This document shows positions 54,347 through 64,000 of a stretch of 64,000 bases of DNA, piece after piece. The notes below the pieces were generated by a model, which was not told the DNA's origin, searched no databases, and was given only the letters and a program-made list of their open reading frames with translations. This stretch comes from Peromyscus leucopus (lineage: Eukaryota > Chordata > Mammalia > Rodentia > Cricetidae): the NCBI RefSeq assembly GCF_004664715.2, contig NC_051068.1, forward strand, positions 51,439,453 to 51,503,452, read 5' to 3'. Positions within the stretch are counted from its first letter, which is position 1, and each line of letters opens with the position of its first letter. A program made the position numbers and the translations under genes.

Positions 54347-56130
54347 TCACATTTTCATTACTATCTAAATCACATATCATTGGGGTTTTGTCACCATTCC
54401 ATCCTCAATTAAGCTCATATTTTCAGTTAGGTTTTAGGACTTCCACATATGCCTTCAACCTGCAGTAAAAGTTGGCACTGGCAACTTCTCCTTGGGTGAG
54501 ATTTTATTAGTAATGTAGAGTCAAGTCTTTGTGAGTAGTGACTGCTTGCTTTCATTTGTCAAACTTTCACAGGAGCCAAGAGCAGAATATGCAGTGCTGA
54601 GAACCAAGTAATGAATCTGTGCGGTTCAGCACTTAGATCATTTATATGTTGAAAAACAACAAATATAGCATAGACAGTACAAACACAAAACCAAATAGCA
54701 CTAATGTAATATTTCATTTTGTGTTGGTTCAGAATGTTTGAATCACCTTCCCAGTTCCCTATGAGGAAAGAGAGCATCATCTGTTCTGTGACCTCATCCT
54801 TATCTCTCTCTTCTCTCCCTCTCTCACATTTACTCCACTAATTTTTAGAATCCAGGTTTTTTGTTGTTGTTGTTGCTGTTTGTTTGTTGGTTTGTTTTGT
54901 GGCTTATTCCATTTTGGCTCCATGGAAGAGCCAAGTGTATTTTGGGTATTTGCATCAGATCTTCTGCTTGGTTAAACTCCAAGTCCTCATCTCTGTGAGC
55001 TTATCTCATCCCTTTGATTTACCATTTGCACAAAGCACACAGATTCTCATGCAAATTCTGGTGGCTCTGACCTGGTCAGTTCTCCATTTTTACTTCTTTT
55101 AGTCTTACTACACGTGTTTTTCTTTAATAGAAAATCCACCTTCTTTCAATGAGTTGAAGGCCTTTGAGAAATTAGCTGCTGAAAGATTGCTGTTATTTCA
55201 CGTTTTGTCTACTAGAGTGATTTTGTGACTGGCAGAATTATCTCATGTAGTCCCATTACTCTAAGACTCCAAATAAATTTCATTGAGGGCTGAATCCCAG
55301 TTACTATATCTGTTTTGAAGTAAGTAATCATCACACCTGCACTGTCCTCTACAGGGAATGAAACAGATACTTTAGACAGTCATTTGGAAAGCTCCAAGCT
55401 AGGAGACCTCAAAACTGTAGCATGGATCTATCCAGAAGTACAGTCACTAGTGTTCTTTGGAGTCTTCCTATTGTCCTTCGAACATATGGTTTCCACTATA
55501 TTGCAATGTGTGGAATTGGTCAGACAAAATTTTCAAAACTGGTATCACCAATAAACTGAAATATATTCTGGTATACCACTTAAAGATATTCACCATTCTA
55601 TTATATATTCAGATATTAAATAGGACATATGTGGTTAATGATTAGATATAATGTAAGTTTTAAGTGGTAACTAAAAACAGAGAAGTAATAAGATATATTT
55701 TTAACTCAAACGTATATCACTGTATACCTTGTACAGACATATATGAACAACCGGCAACTTTTCAAGTAAAGGAGATGCCTAAAAACATAAATCTTGCTTA
55801 TTTGTGTAGAAAAGGAATGATACATCTTTATGTGATTATAAATGTCTTAGTGGAGGTAAAGGAAGTCACCTAACAAAGAGAAGCTTCTAGAATTCATAGA
55901 AGGAACCCACTGGTACTTCTGTCAAGCCATATAACACTCTCTGAGCCAGTATTCTACTACATACTCAAAATATGTTCTTATGTGCGCATGTGTATGTGTG
56001 CTCATGTAAGATGTTGGAGGAATGTAACATTCATGACCATTCAGATACAACTCTTTTCATATGAAAAAAAAGTCTGTAGGAAGCCACTTTCCAAGGTCTC
56101 CTTGTTATTTTACGATGTTCTGAAGAATCA
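54347..56130. other. Non-coding stretch, no gene seen
   Basis: GTT-rich repeats at 54861-54900 and short frames only. No transposon recognised; the left end may include a little more antisense L1. Confidence 0.5.
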
Positions 56131-56139
56131 CTATTAGAA

Positions 56140-56635
56140 AGTCAAGTTCCTAGAGTTCAGTTGAAGAGGATTATAAGAACAAGGGAGGATTAGAATCATG
56201 ATGGGAAAAACCACAGAAATAGCTGACCCAAGCGAGTGGGAGCTCATAGACACTGGACTGACAGCTGGGGATCTGCATGGGACTGATCTAGACCCTCTGA
56301 ATGTGGGTGACAGTTGCATGGCTTGATGTGTTTGTGGGTGCCCTGGCAATGGGACCAGGACTTATCCCGGGTACACTGATTGGCTTTTCAGACCCGTTCC
56401 CTATGGTGTGATGTGTTACTCAACCTTGATGCAAGGAGGAGGGGCTAGGTTCCCCCCCCCCCTGCAACTTGGTATGCCAGCCTGTGTTGACTGCCCAAGG
56501 GAGGCCTTACCCTCTCTGAGGAGGGGGTTATGGGTAGAATGAGGGTAGGTGGGGGGGAGCAGGAGAAGAGGAGGGAGGCAGAACAGGGTTTGGTAAGTAA
56601 AAGGAAAGAAAATTTTTTAAATAAAAAATTTTATA
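56140..56635 (+). mobile_element. L1 3' UTR end (G-rich type), near complete
   Basis: GTGGGAGCTCATAGACACTG, GACAGTTGCATGGCTTGATG, GCAATGGGACCAGGACTTAT, CCTTACCCTCTCTGAGGAGG, a G-run block (56523-56557) and a terminal AAATAAAAAATTTT form the longest copy of this 3' end here. Confidence 0.87.
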
Positions 56636-56789
56636 TTATTTTTTGTCTTTTGTGCATTCTTTTTTTTAAAAGATTTGTTTTATTTATTTATTAGGATTAT
56701 ATTATTTTTAAATTTAAATATACTTTGATCTTCCCCCACCCAACATTAAGTTCATTCCCAAAAAACAAACAAAAATTCAATATTAAGTT

Positions 56790-57150
56790 ATGAGGAAGCC
56801 TGGATGGAGAAAAGTCCATGAGCCCCCAATCCTACAGAAAGAACTATAGGCAACTGAGAAAAGTTGGGAACAGAGAGATTGTCTTCTCTAAGGAAGAACA
56901 CATCAATTGTTTGTCCAGTGTCAAAGAGTCTGCCCTGAAAAAAAATATGTACAAGTATCATTAAATGGATTGAATATGTTATATTTGGGATTGTGTATTT
57001 ATATACATGTACATATATGCATGCAATTAGCAAAAAAAAAATTAAGCCATGAATTTGAAGGAGAGCAAAGAGGAGTATATGGGAACATTTGGAGGGAGAA
57101 AGGAAAGAAAGAAATATTGTAATTAAATTATAATCCCAAAAATCATTTGA
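56790..57150 (+). mobile_element. L1 (Lx-type) 3' UTR
   Basis: AAAGTCCATGAGCCCCCAAT, TAGGCAACTGAGAAAAGTTG, TTGAAGGAGAGCAAAGAGGA, and AATTAAATTATAATCCCAAAAATC are an L1 3' UTR end. The 143-codon minus-strand frame (56788-57219), the longest in the window, is antisense to this and is not a gene. Confidence 0.8.
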
Positions 57151-57342
57151 AAGATTTGGAAGTAACCATTCCTTTAATGTAATTAATGACCCTTCAACGC
57201 TGTGTAAGTTATCCTTCAATTAAAGAGGACATATGAGGTAGGCTGTCCAGACTCAAGAAAAGTAAGTTCCAAGATTGAGTAGGTGCTGGATACTATGCTC
57301 AGAATCCAGCCCCAGATGCCATGTTTCTCTTTATACATAGTA

Positions 57343-57660
57343 TTGTGTTTAAATCTGAAATGTTCCCCAAAGGCTCATGGCTCAAACGACTGTTCTCAGT
57401 TTGTGCCACTCTGTTGTGGGATATGGATCCTCTAAAAAGTTCAATCTGATTTTATGACATATGTCATTCCTTCTAAGGGTTTACCTGGCCTGTGGTTTAA
57501 GTTGGTGCTTAGTATCTACTGCTATAGGGACACATTTCTGACACATGCTCCACAAGCTTTCCTGGGCAAGATATTGAAAAAAATTAAAGCATAAGGGAAA
57601 ATAAAACCTTTTATTTCTGAAATTATTTCTGTCATTATATCTATATATGTCTGATCATAA
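57343..57660 (+). mobile_element. MaLR-type LTR (ORR1-like), diverged
   Basis: TTGTGTTTAAATCTGAAATGTTCCCCAAAGGCTCATG is the 5' MaLR pattern, and AAATAAAACCTTTTATTTC near the right end is the polyadenylation region. Much of the middle is unrecognisable. Confidence 0.45.
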
Positions 57661-57884
57661 TAATGTGAAAAATACCATATACATATATAACTAAAAAAAT
57701 CATATTTTCAAATAAGTGAGTAAATACAATAAAGGTACTATACTGTAAGAAAATATTTATTACACACTTCTAATTCAGTTTAAAATATTGTTTTTCTGGA
57801 ATTTTCTTTATCATGTATTCTTATATGCATACATATGTAAATTTTGTTTCTATTTTACTTTGATATTTATATTTGAAAATTATT

Positions 57885-58005
57885 TTTGAGACAGCATCTT
57901 GCCATACAACTGAGGCTGCATAGTAGTAACTGAATTCAAGTGTGAGTACTGCCTGTTTCTGTCTCCAGAGTGCTGTGGTATATAGCCAAGCATCACTACA
58001 AGACC
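57885..58005 (-). mobile_element. B1/PB1-related SINE, antisense, diverged
   Basis: TTTTTGAGACAGCATCTTGCC, AACTGAATTCAAGTGTGAGT, CTGTCTCCAGAGTGCTG and AGCCAAGCATCACTAC are a worn antisense SINE. Confidence 0.6.
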
Positions 58006-59910
58006 CACTTGATATCTGTAGACTTCAGTTAACATTGATAATTATTATCATGGATTACAAAACCATTGAGAAGGCCAACTGTTAAATCCCTAGACACAAG
58101 TTTTTAACATCTTTTTTTATTATTGTCCAGCCCAAATATTTCTATGATTTTTAAATTAACTTTCACTTTTGTTAATTTATGTACTTAAAACTAAGTTAGA
58201 ATTTCATCTCTGTCTATTTGCTGATGTCAGTGTAACTTTTTGTAATACTGCACAAAATTCAGAAATTTCTACATCAAACAAATGGAGTGACTTTTCTATT
58301 TAGTCAAGGTTATATATCACCATAATTCATAGTAAATATAAAATTTTGTTTTATAGGTGTTTCTATCTTCCCTTATAATTATACACATTTACACAGAACT
58401 GAGCATAAAGTTAAACCTGAAGCCAAAAATTTAGATTTTTCACTTCCTAATATAGTTAGTTTCACTATGGCACCTTTGTAATTTTAAATACTGTGCTCTA
58501 ATTGAAAACAACCTTGTAGTGAAATTTCATCACATTAGAACAGGTGCCGCACAATAAAAAGCCTCCTCTTACTCACCCTCACCTACTTTGATATTCATGA
58601 CTATTTCCCACCTGCCCATATGTTTGTGTTTCACTGTGCTTTGCGTCTCCCCTGGGCTTCATCAATCATCCATTCCAGTCCTTCTGTGGATATTGTGTGA
58701 TGTAACATTTCTTTAGAGCCTCTGGGTCTCTCCCAAGGTGAGGGTGTTTAGTTCCTCCAGGGAAAACTTTAATATATTTTATTTGTTCAGTGACTGATTT
58801 TTATTTTACCCCTGTGTACAGCTGTAGCCCAGACTCCAAATTTTACTTCTTTCTTGAATCACATCTAGAAAATGTGTTTAGAATGAAATGACATCAGTTT
58901 GAAGATTCAACTCAGTATTTCTATCTCTGATATTGTGGTACATATTTAGAAGAACTATGACCTTTGATATTCTTTGTCTTATGCTCATGTAGAAGTTTTT
59001 GCATTTCATATAAATTATGGTATTCTAAAACTACTTCCAAGTAAATATATGTCTTATTCGTATTTTCTAAATTTGTTTGATTTTATTATATTTCCTAAAT
59101 TTATCTGAGGTTGACCTCTGAATCATTTATATATAATTATCCTTGGCTTGGCTATTCAAAGAAGCCAGTAGATTATAACAACAACTGAAAAAACTAATGT
59201 GATTTTGAAATGCAAATTCTAAGCACACTGCAATTACTTTTCTACAGTGCCTTGAATTGAGAGTAATTGCAGTGATATTAATTTAGTGCACATTTTCCCA
59301 TCACTGTTGTTGATATTCATATCTATTCTTTTTCAAGCATGTGATAGATGTTTTGTGATGTCAACTTTGAAAAACTAACATGTTTTATTGTTCTTTTATG
59401 AGATAAAAGGGGACAGATGATAATAAAAAACAATTTCTCAGGATTTTGGATATACTTCAAAATATTAGATTAGGGGAAGAGATAAGATATAAGGGGTCAA
59501 TTCGATTTACAGAGACATCAGATATCTTTAAGTTGATGTTGTAGAGATGGGCATTTGGGGAAGCAAAATTTGACATTTTAACTTCAAAATACCTAAAGAT
59601 CACTCTTACATTATTCTTTACTGATGGAAGAGATGCTCTTCTTTTTAATGTGTGTGTAGACTATGGTCAATAATTTTGAAATTACACAGGGATTCACTTG
59701 TCTGTGAAAATTTTATTGAAAAAATTGAATGGAGCAATTTCAATCTTCTTTGGTAAAATAGTTTTTACTGAAATTTGAGAGAGTATTAAATTTTCCATCA
59801 CAGAACAAAAAAGTATCAGTAAAATGTTTTTTTCTCCTTTAAGTATGTTTATTTCAGTAAATTCATGCCTGAATAATTTTGAGTGCTAGTTATCACTGTA
59901 TGTAATTTTC
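58006..59910. other. AT-rich non-coding stretch, no gene seen
   Basis: No repeat or frame recognised over nearly 2 kb, the longest such stretch in the window. A moderately GC-richer patch (58550-58745) has no motif I can name. Confidence 0.5.
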
Positions 59911-59916
59911 ATACAT

Positions 59917-59928
59917 TCTATCTATCTA

Positions 59929-59976
<48 letters not shown>

Positions 59977-59982
59977 TCTATT
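59917..59982. repeat. Compound (TCTA)n(TCTG)n(TCTA)n tetranucleotide
   Basis: Four TCTA, about seven TCTG, then about six TCTA units in phase. The structure is like forensic-type compound STRs. Confidence 0.97.
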
Positions 59983-60061
59983 TATATACTGGGGGTAGGT
60001 GGGTGTGCAAATGCTAACATATAAAGGAAGACATCTTGAAAGGCTAATTAGGTTCTCTCCT

Positions 60062-60272
60062 TCATATAACTTTCAAGGATGTGTTCAATTGGTCAGGTTT
60101 GGATGAAAACACCTTCACCAGTTCAGCTGTCAAGTCAGCCATGATTGCAGCTTTTATGAGTTCATTTTTAAGTAAAATTTCCATGGATTCCCAGCTTAAG
60201 TCTTGTCGGGAATTTAGAACTGCTTCAGTGGACTTGCAACAGGACACCACCAGATGTTGTCCTCCTGTATAA
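60062..60272. other. Short open block on both strands, unassigned
   Basis: A minus frame of 62 codons (60062-60250) and a plus frame of 63 codons (60081-60272) overlap. The minus product contains WESMEILLKNELIKAAIMAD, helix-like and protein-like in composition; the plus product is less so. The sequence is less AT-biased than its flanks and matches no repeat I know. Possibilities are a decayed exon, a retrocopy fragment or chance. Confidence 0.25.
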
Positions 60273-60344
60273 CCCAGGAAAACATATTTCTTGTGAAAAT
60301 AAAAATGGAGTCTCTTAGTTGATTGTTCTTACTAAAAAAGAATT

Positions 60345-60540
60345 ATAGGGCCTATAGCTTAGAAGGCAAAGGTGACTGATGCCAAGACTCAGGACCCAAG
60401 TTCTTGAGTTGTATCTCTAAAATAGCATAGTAAAAGGAGAGAATCAAATCCAGCAACTGATCATATGAACTCCATATGTGCAGTGTAGCGTGCATACCCC
60501 TTCCTCCCAAAATATATCAATGAATAAATGTATAAAACTA
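60345..60540 (+). mobile_element. B3 SINE, diverged
   Basis: GGGCCTATAGCTTAGAAGGC, ACTCAGGACCCAAGTTCTTG, AAGGAGAGAATCAAATCC, and GTGTAGCGTGCATACCCC with a CAATGAATAAATG tail are in B3 order. Confidence 0.7.
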
Positions 60541-60544
60541 AACT

Positions 60545-60940
60545 AATGAGAACTCATGAAATTTAGACCAACACCTGTGGAGCCTCCACGGAACTGGCCC
60601 ATGCCCTCTGCATAAGTGAGACAGTTGTGTAGCTTGATCTGCTTATGGGGCCCCCTGACAGTAGGATCAGGATCCATCCCTGGTGCATGAGCTGACTTTT
60701 TGGAGCCTACTACCTATGATGGGACACCATGCACAGTCTTAAGACAGTGGGGAAGGGGCTTGGACCTGCCTTTACTGAATGTACCAGGCTCTGTTGATTC
60801 ACCATGAGAGGCCTTACCTTCTTGTAGGAGGGAATGGATGGTGGGTTGGGGGTGGGGGAAGAGGCTGGAAGGGTGGGAGGGGGAAAGAGGTGAATCTGTG
60901 ATTGGTATGTAAAATGAATAAAAAAATTATTAATTAAAAA
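60545..60940 (+). mobile_element. L1 3' UTR end (G-rich type)
   Basis: CAGTTGTGTAGCTTGATCTG, CAGTAGGATCAGGATCCATC, TTGGACCTGCCTTTACTGAA, a G-run block (60842-60883) and TGTAAAATGAATAAAAAAATT form the 3' end. The 127-codon minus frame (60710-61093) starts in antisense L1 and is not a gene. Confidence 0.87.
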
Positions 60941-61603
60941 GTGCAGATTAATGTTAACCCAAAATAGACTACTTTTGTGAGAAACTAAATACAATGGCCA
61001 TACTTGTGTGATAACCCTTAGAAAGACATTTAACTTGAATCTGTTAGAGAAGATTCCCTCTATACTCAATGAATCAGAAAAAAATTTAAACATCTTCTAT
61101 GCACATGCAATAAGAAATGATGATAGCTCAGAATTTTATTCCAGTGCTATGAAAAGTATAATTTCTTGATTAATAGAATTTTGTGCAGGTTAAGGAATCC
61201 TTACACTTTGTGTGGTTTTCTTATAATTTCAGTGACATTTTAACAATCTCACTCTTTGTTGGTTCTATCGATAGAGGATGAAAAGAAAAATAAAGAAGAA
61301 TCCCTGAAATTTACCAATTTTTATTTTCCTTATTTTTTCAACATTTCTTAATACTCCCAGGTGATGCCTAGATACAGTATCCAGTGCTGTGCTTAGACAT
61401 AGGAATCACAATGAAGAACTGTCTACAATACACAGAAAGAACAGTGACTCTCCATGTAAAGATTTCTCATAGATATGGATAAGATGAATTCACTTAAATA
61501 ACCACATATGCAGGCTGCTGAGATGTTTACAGTAAAAGGGGAGGTTAAATTCTAGATTTCTAGCATTTATAGTTAGAAGTTTTCCTGTGTCCAGTCTGGT
61601 CCA
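60941..61603. other. AT-rich non-coding stretch, no gene seen
   Basis: Nothing recognised. Confidence 0.5.
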
Positions 61604-61964
61604 TGGTCAGGACAAATCTCTCTTACAGCAGTTCCACAGTTGCTTATAAAATAATCACTCAGAAGCTTATATTAATTATAACTGCTTGGCCATTAGCTCA
61701 GGCTTATTACGGACTAGCTCTTATGCTTTAACTAACCCATAATTCTTATTTAGTTTTAGCCACATAGCTTGTTACCTTTTCTCAGGTCTGCCTTCACATC
61801 TTGCTTCCTCTGTGTCAGGCTGGTGACTCCTGACTCAGCCTTCCTCTTCCCAGAATTCTCCTTGTCTGCTTGCCCCACCTGTACTTCCTGTCTGGTTACT
61901 GCGTTTTGTTTATCAACCAATCAGAGCAACACATTCACAGCATACAGAGCGACATCACCCATCA
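61604..61964 (-). mobile_element. LTR, MYSERV/RMER15-like family
   Basis: The plus strand reads TGGTCAGGACAAATCTCTCT to GACATCACCCATCA, so the minus LTR starts TGATGGGTGATGTCG; 361 bp. The central 110 bp match the LTR at 47143-47504 almost base for base. The inverted CCAAT (ACCAATCAGAGCAA) is kept. No polypurine tract or clear TSD is seen. Confidence 0.82.
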
Positions 61965-62905
61965 AGCACTGACAAATACAGAATCAGAGATCTCACTAGG
62001 GAGAAACAAAAACTGTATTTAATAGTGTCAAAGAAAGAGGGGTCATACATTTAATGTGACTTTACTAAAGAATCTCATAAAGTCTTCATATAGTTTCCTT
62101 ATAGTCTGAAGGGAATGTCTTTGAATACTAAGAATACATTTAAACGTTTTTACTTAAACACTATGTTCTCCAGATTACATTAAAAACATTGCAAGAAAGT
62201 AGATGAAAACGCTATAATCAGCATGGATCTTGACTAAAATTTCAGTGGATACTAGCATTGTATTTTTTGCAAAGAGAGGGTAAAGTCATTATAAAGTCAT
62301 AGGACTCCACAATGAAATCCTTTCTTTACCTGATAGCTTATCACCAGAAACAAAAGGGTTTTATTCAAATGAGAGGAATCAAAACAAGAAGAGAGTAAAC
62401 GTTAAGTACAGATTGAAATGGGTACTCTCTCTTTCTGAATTCATTAAAATGCAAGCAAAGGGGGCTTTTACATTTGCTTTTAAGTATTTCCACTATTTAG
62501 GGAAATAACACCAGTGATCAAATAGCTATTGACTTGACATTATAAACATTGTTTTCTATATAAAATGATAATAAATTGCCTGGAATTATTGTTTGTTTTC
62601 TTTTATTGTGCATATGCTCACATGCATATGGGTTTTGTGTACTTAGATGTGTGCTCATTTTATGTTTGTTTTGGTTATTTCATGTGAGTGTAAAGGGCAT
62701 TCGATGCCTTTTAAAAATAAAATCTAACAAAGTTTCAGCTGTGAATCCCACATCAATCTATTTCATAGGCCAATAAAGGAAATTGTATCAAAGTTACCAC
62801 ACTTTAATGCCATGTGACCTTAAAGAACATTTATTCTAGAGACATCAGGTCATAAAATCAGTAGCTTCAGCCATCGATGCCAGATCCTTAGAAGTAAAGA
62901 ATAGC
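61965..62905. other. AT-rich non-coding stretch, no gene seen
   Basis: No repeat or domain recognised; a 66-codon frame (62576-62776) has no support. Confidence 0.5.
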
Positions 62906-62910
62906 TGGCC

Positions 62911-63277
62911 TGTGGTGGTTTGAATAAAAATACCCTCCCCCCATTGGCTCATATATATGAATGCTTAGTCACCAGAAGTGGAACTGTTTGAAAGGATTAG
63001 AATAAAAGGAACTGTGTGTCCTTGTTGGAGTAGGTGTGGTTTCATTGAAGGAAGTGTGTCACTGAGAAGTGAGCTTTGAGGTTTTAAAAGCCTGTGAATC
63101 AGATTGTAGCTCTCAGCTGCTACTCCAGGACCACTGTTGTTGCCACCATATACTCTAGCATGATGATAAAGGACTAATTCTCTGAAATTGTATACAAACT
63201 CCCCAAATGCTTTGCTTTATAAGAGCTGTCTTGGTCATTGTGTCTACTCATGGCAATAGAATAATGACTAAGTCACA
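62911..63277 (+). mobile_element. MaLR-type LTR or URR1-like element
   Basis: TGTGGTGGTTTGAATAAAAA, TATGAATGCTTAGTCACCAG, CTTGTTGGAGTAGGTGTGG, TGTGTCACTGAGAAGTGAGC, GATAAAGGACTAATTCTCTG, TATAAGAGCTGTCTTGGTCA and TGACTAAGTCACA are in the order of an abundant rodent repeat. I waver between an ORR1/MT LTR and the hAT-like URR1; neither a 5-bp nor an 8-bp TSD is clear. Confidence 0.7.
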
Positions 63278-64000
63278 GTCCTGCCCTTAACCTACTTAAT
63301 GAGAAACTGAATCTTAGGAGAAAGTTGCTGAAATATTGTGGCTACCACAGTAAGGTCTGACATCCCTGAATGAGTGAGAAATTCTTCGGTATAAACTTTC
63401 TAAAACTAGATGCTGATGCATTTGGTGTTAGTGATTGGAATGTTGGAATGCTCGGCCAAAGTAGATAAAAGAAAAAGCCAGCACCAGAGAACATTGATAT
63501 CTTTTGATTTACAGTTGAAGGTGAGATATATATTAATCTATATACCACTACACTAAAATAAAAGACACATTATATGCTATCCATTTTCCATTTCTACTAC
63601 ATATAGAAGACAGTTTTAATTCATTTTATGTTAGACAAAGTTATATGATTATTTATTATTTCCTAATATATTTATACTTAGATTTTGAATGTGTAAAGTA
63701 CAAGATCCCTGATTTTCCTAGAGCTAAAAAAATTCAAAGCAGTAGTAGAAATAACTTGAGACTTAGGGATTAATTTAGAGTAAAACAAAATTAAAAATGA
63801 GGTGACACTGAAAATTTCAAAGTATTAGGTATATTTATATGTTCACAGTAATTTTACAAGATACAAATATTTAAATATTTTAGTGAAACAAAGAGGTTCC
63901 AAAGTAGCTATTTAAATTCATAGTAGGTTCATCTTTTATTAAATCTAATTAAATTGAACCAAATACCTGATCATTATTCTTCTAAGGTAATTAAAATGCA
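63278..64000. other. AT-rich non-coding stretch, no gene seen
   Basis: No element recognised. Confidence 0.5.

Noticed and set aside
56788..57219. 143-codon minus-strand open frame with membrane-like hydrophobic stretches
   Set aside because: It is antisense to a recognisable L1 3' UTR, and the hydrophobicity comes from AT-rich sequence.
60710..61093. 127-codon minus-strand frame with Pro-rich segment
   Set aside because: The Pro-rich part is antisense to the G-run block of an L1 3' end; the rest is AT-rich.

Overview
The window looks like a gene-poor intergenic or deep-intronic stretch of a muroid rodent genome, most likely a cricetid (hamster, vole or deer-mouse group). The assignment rests on repeat content: B1, B2, B3 and B4-type SINEs, rodent L1 3' ends, MaLR-type LTRs, and two LTR families that I associate with cricetids. 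The sequence is visibly AT-rich. No protein-coding gene can be supported: the longest open frames (143, 134 and 130 codons) either lie antisense to L1 3' UTR, are low-complexity, or match nothing I recognise. I see no tRNA, rRNA, CRISPR or bacterial-type feature.

Layout. 1-8.4 kb: mostly plain AT-rich DNA with a B1, a B4-like SINE joined to a (CA)n(GA)n tract, a candidate retrocopied mRNA 3' end (about 5.56-5.98 kb), a five-copy minisatellite (6.19-6.32 kb), an LTR, a B3, a MaLR LTR, and a B1 split by a solo LTR (7.85-8.36 kb). 9.8-12.5 kb: an ERV1-type and an ERVK-type solo LTR, both with exact target-site duplications (TSDs). 14-19.5 kb: L1 3' UTRs, antisense L1 ORF2, a solo LTR and a B1. 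20-26.5 kb: B3, L1 ends, a B1 with its 5' half inverted, and a long L1 split by two later insertions. 28-34 kb: B4, MaLR, B2, B1, and an LTR nested in antisense L1. 35-40.8 kb: a repeat-bearing LTR, an L1 3' UTR, and a B1 nested in an older SINE. 41-49.4 kb: two partial endogenous retroviruses with a recognisable polypurine tract abutting the 3' LTR, a solo LTR carrying a nested B1, and several long microsatellites. 50-54.4 kb: old antisense L1 ORF2, a B1 and an ERVK solo LTR. 56-64 kb: L1 3' ends, MaLR LTRs, a compound TCTA/TCTG repeat, a B3 and another LTR.

No genes act together here. The information is a layered record of retroelement insertions: at least ten insertions keep readable direct repeats, so relative ages can be read from nesting. 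I did not find an undescribed biological system. The best leads are the inverted B1, the retrocopied 3' end, the minisatellite, the tandem repeats inside ERV sequences, and two unexplained open frames (13.7-14.1 and 60.06-60.27 kb). Repeat family names come from memory of consensus sequences and need RepeatMasker confirmation; TSDs and motifs were read directly.
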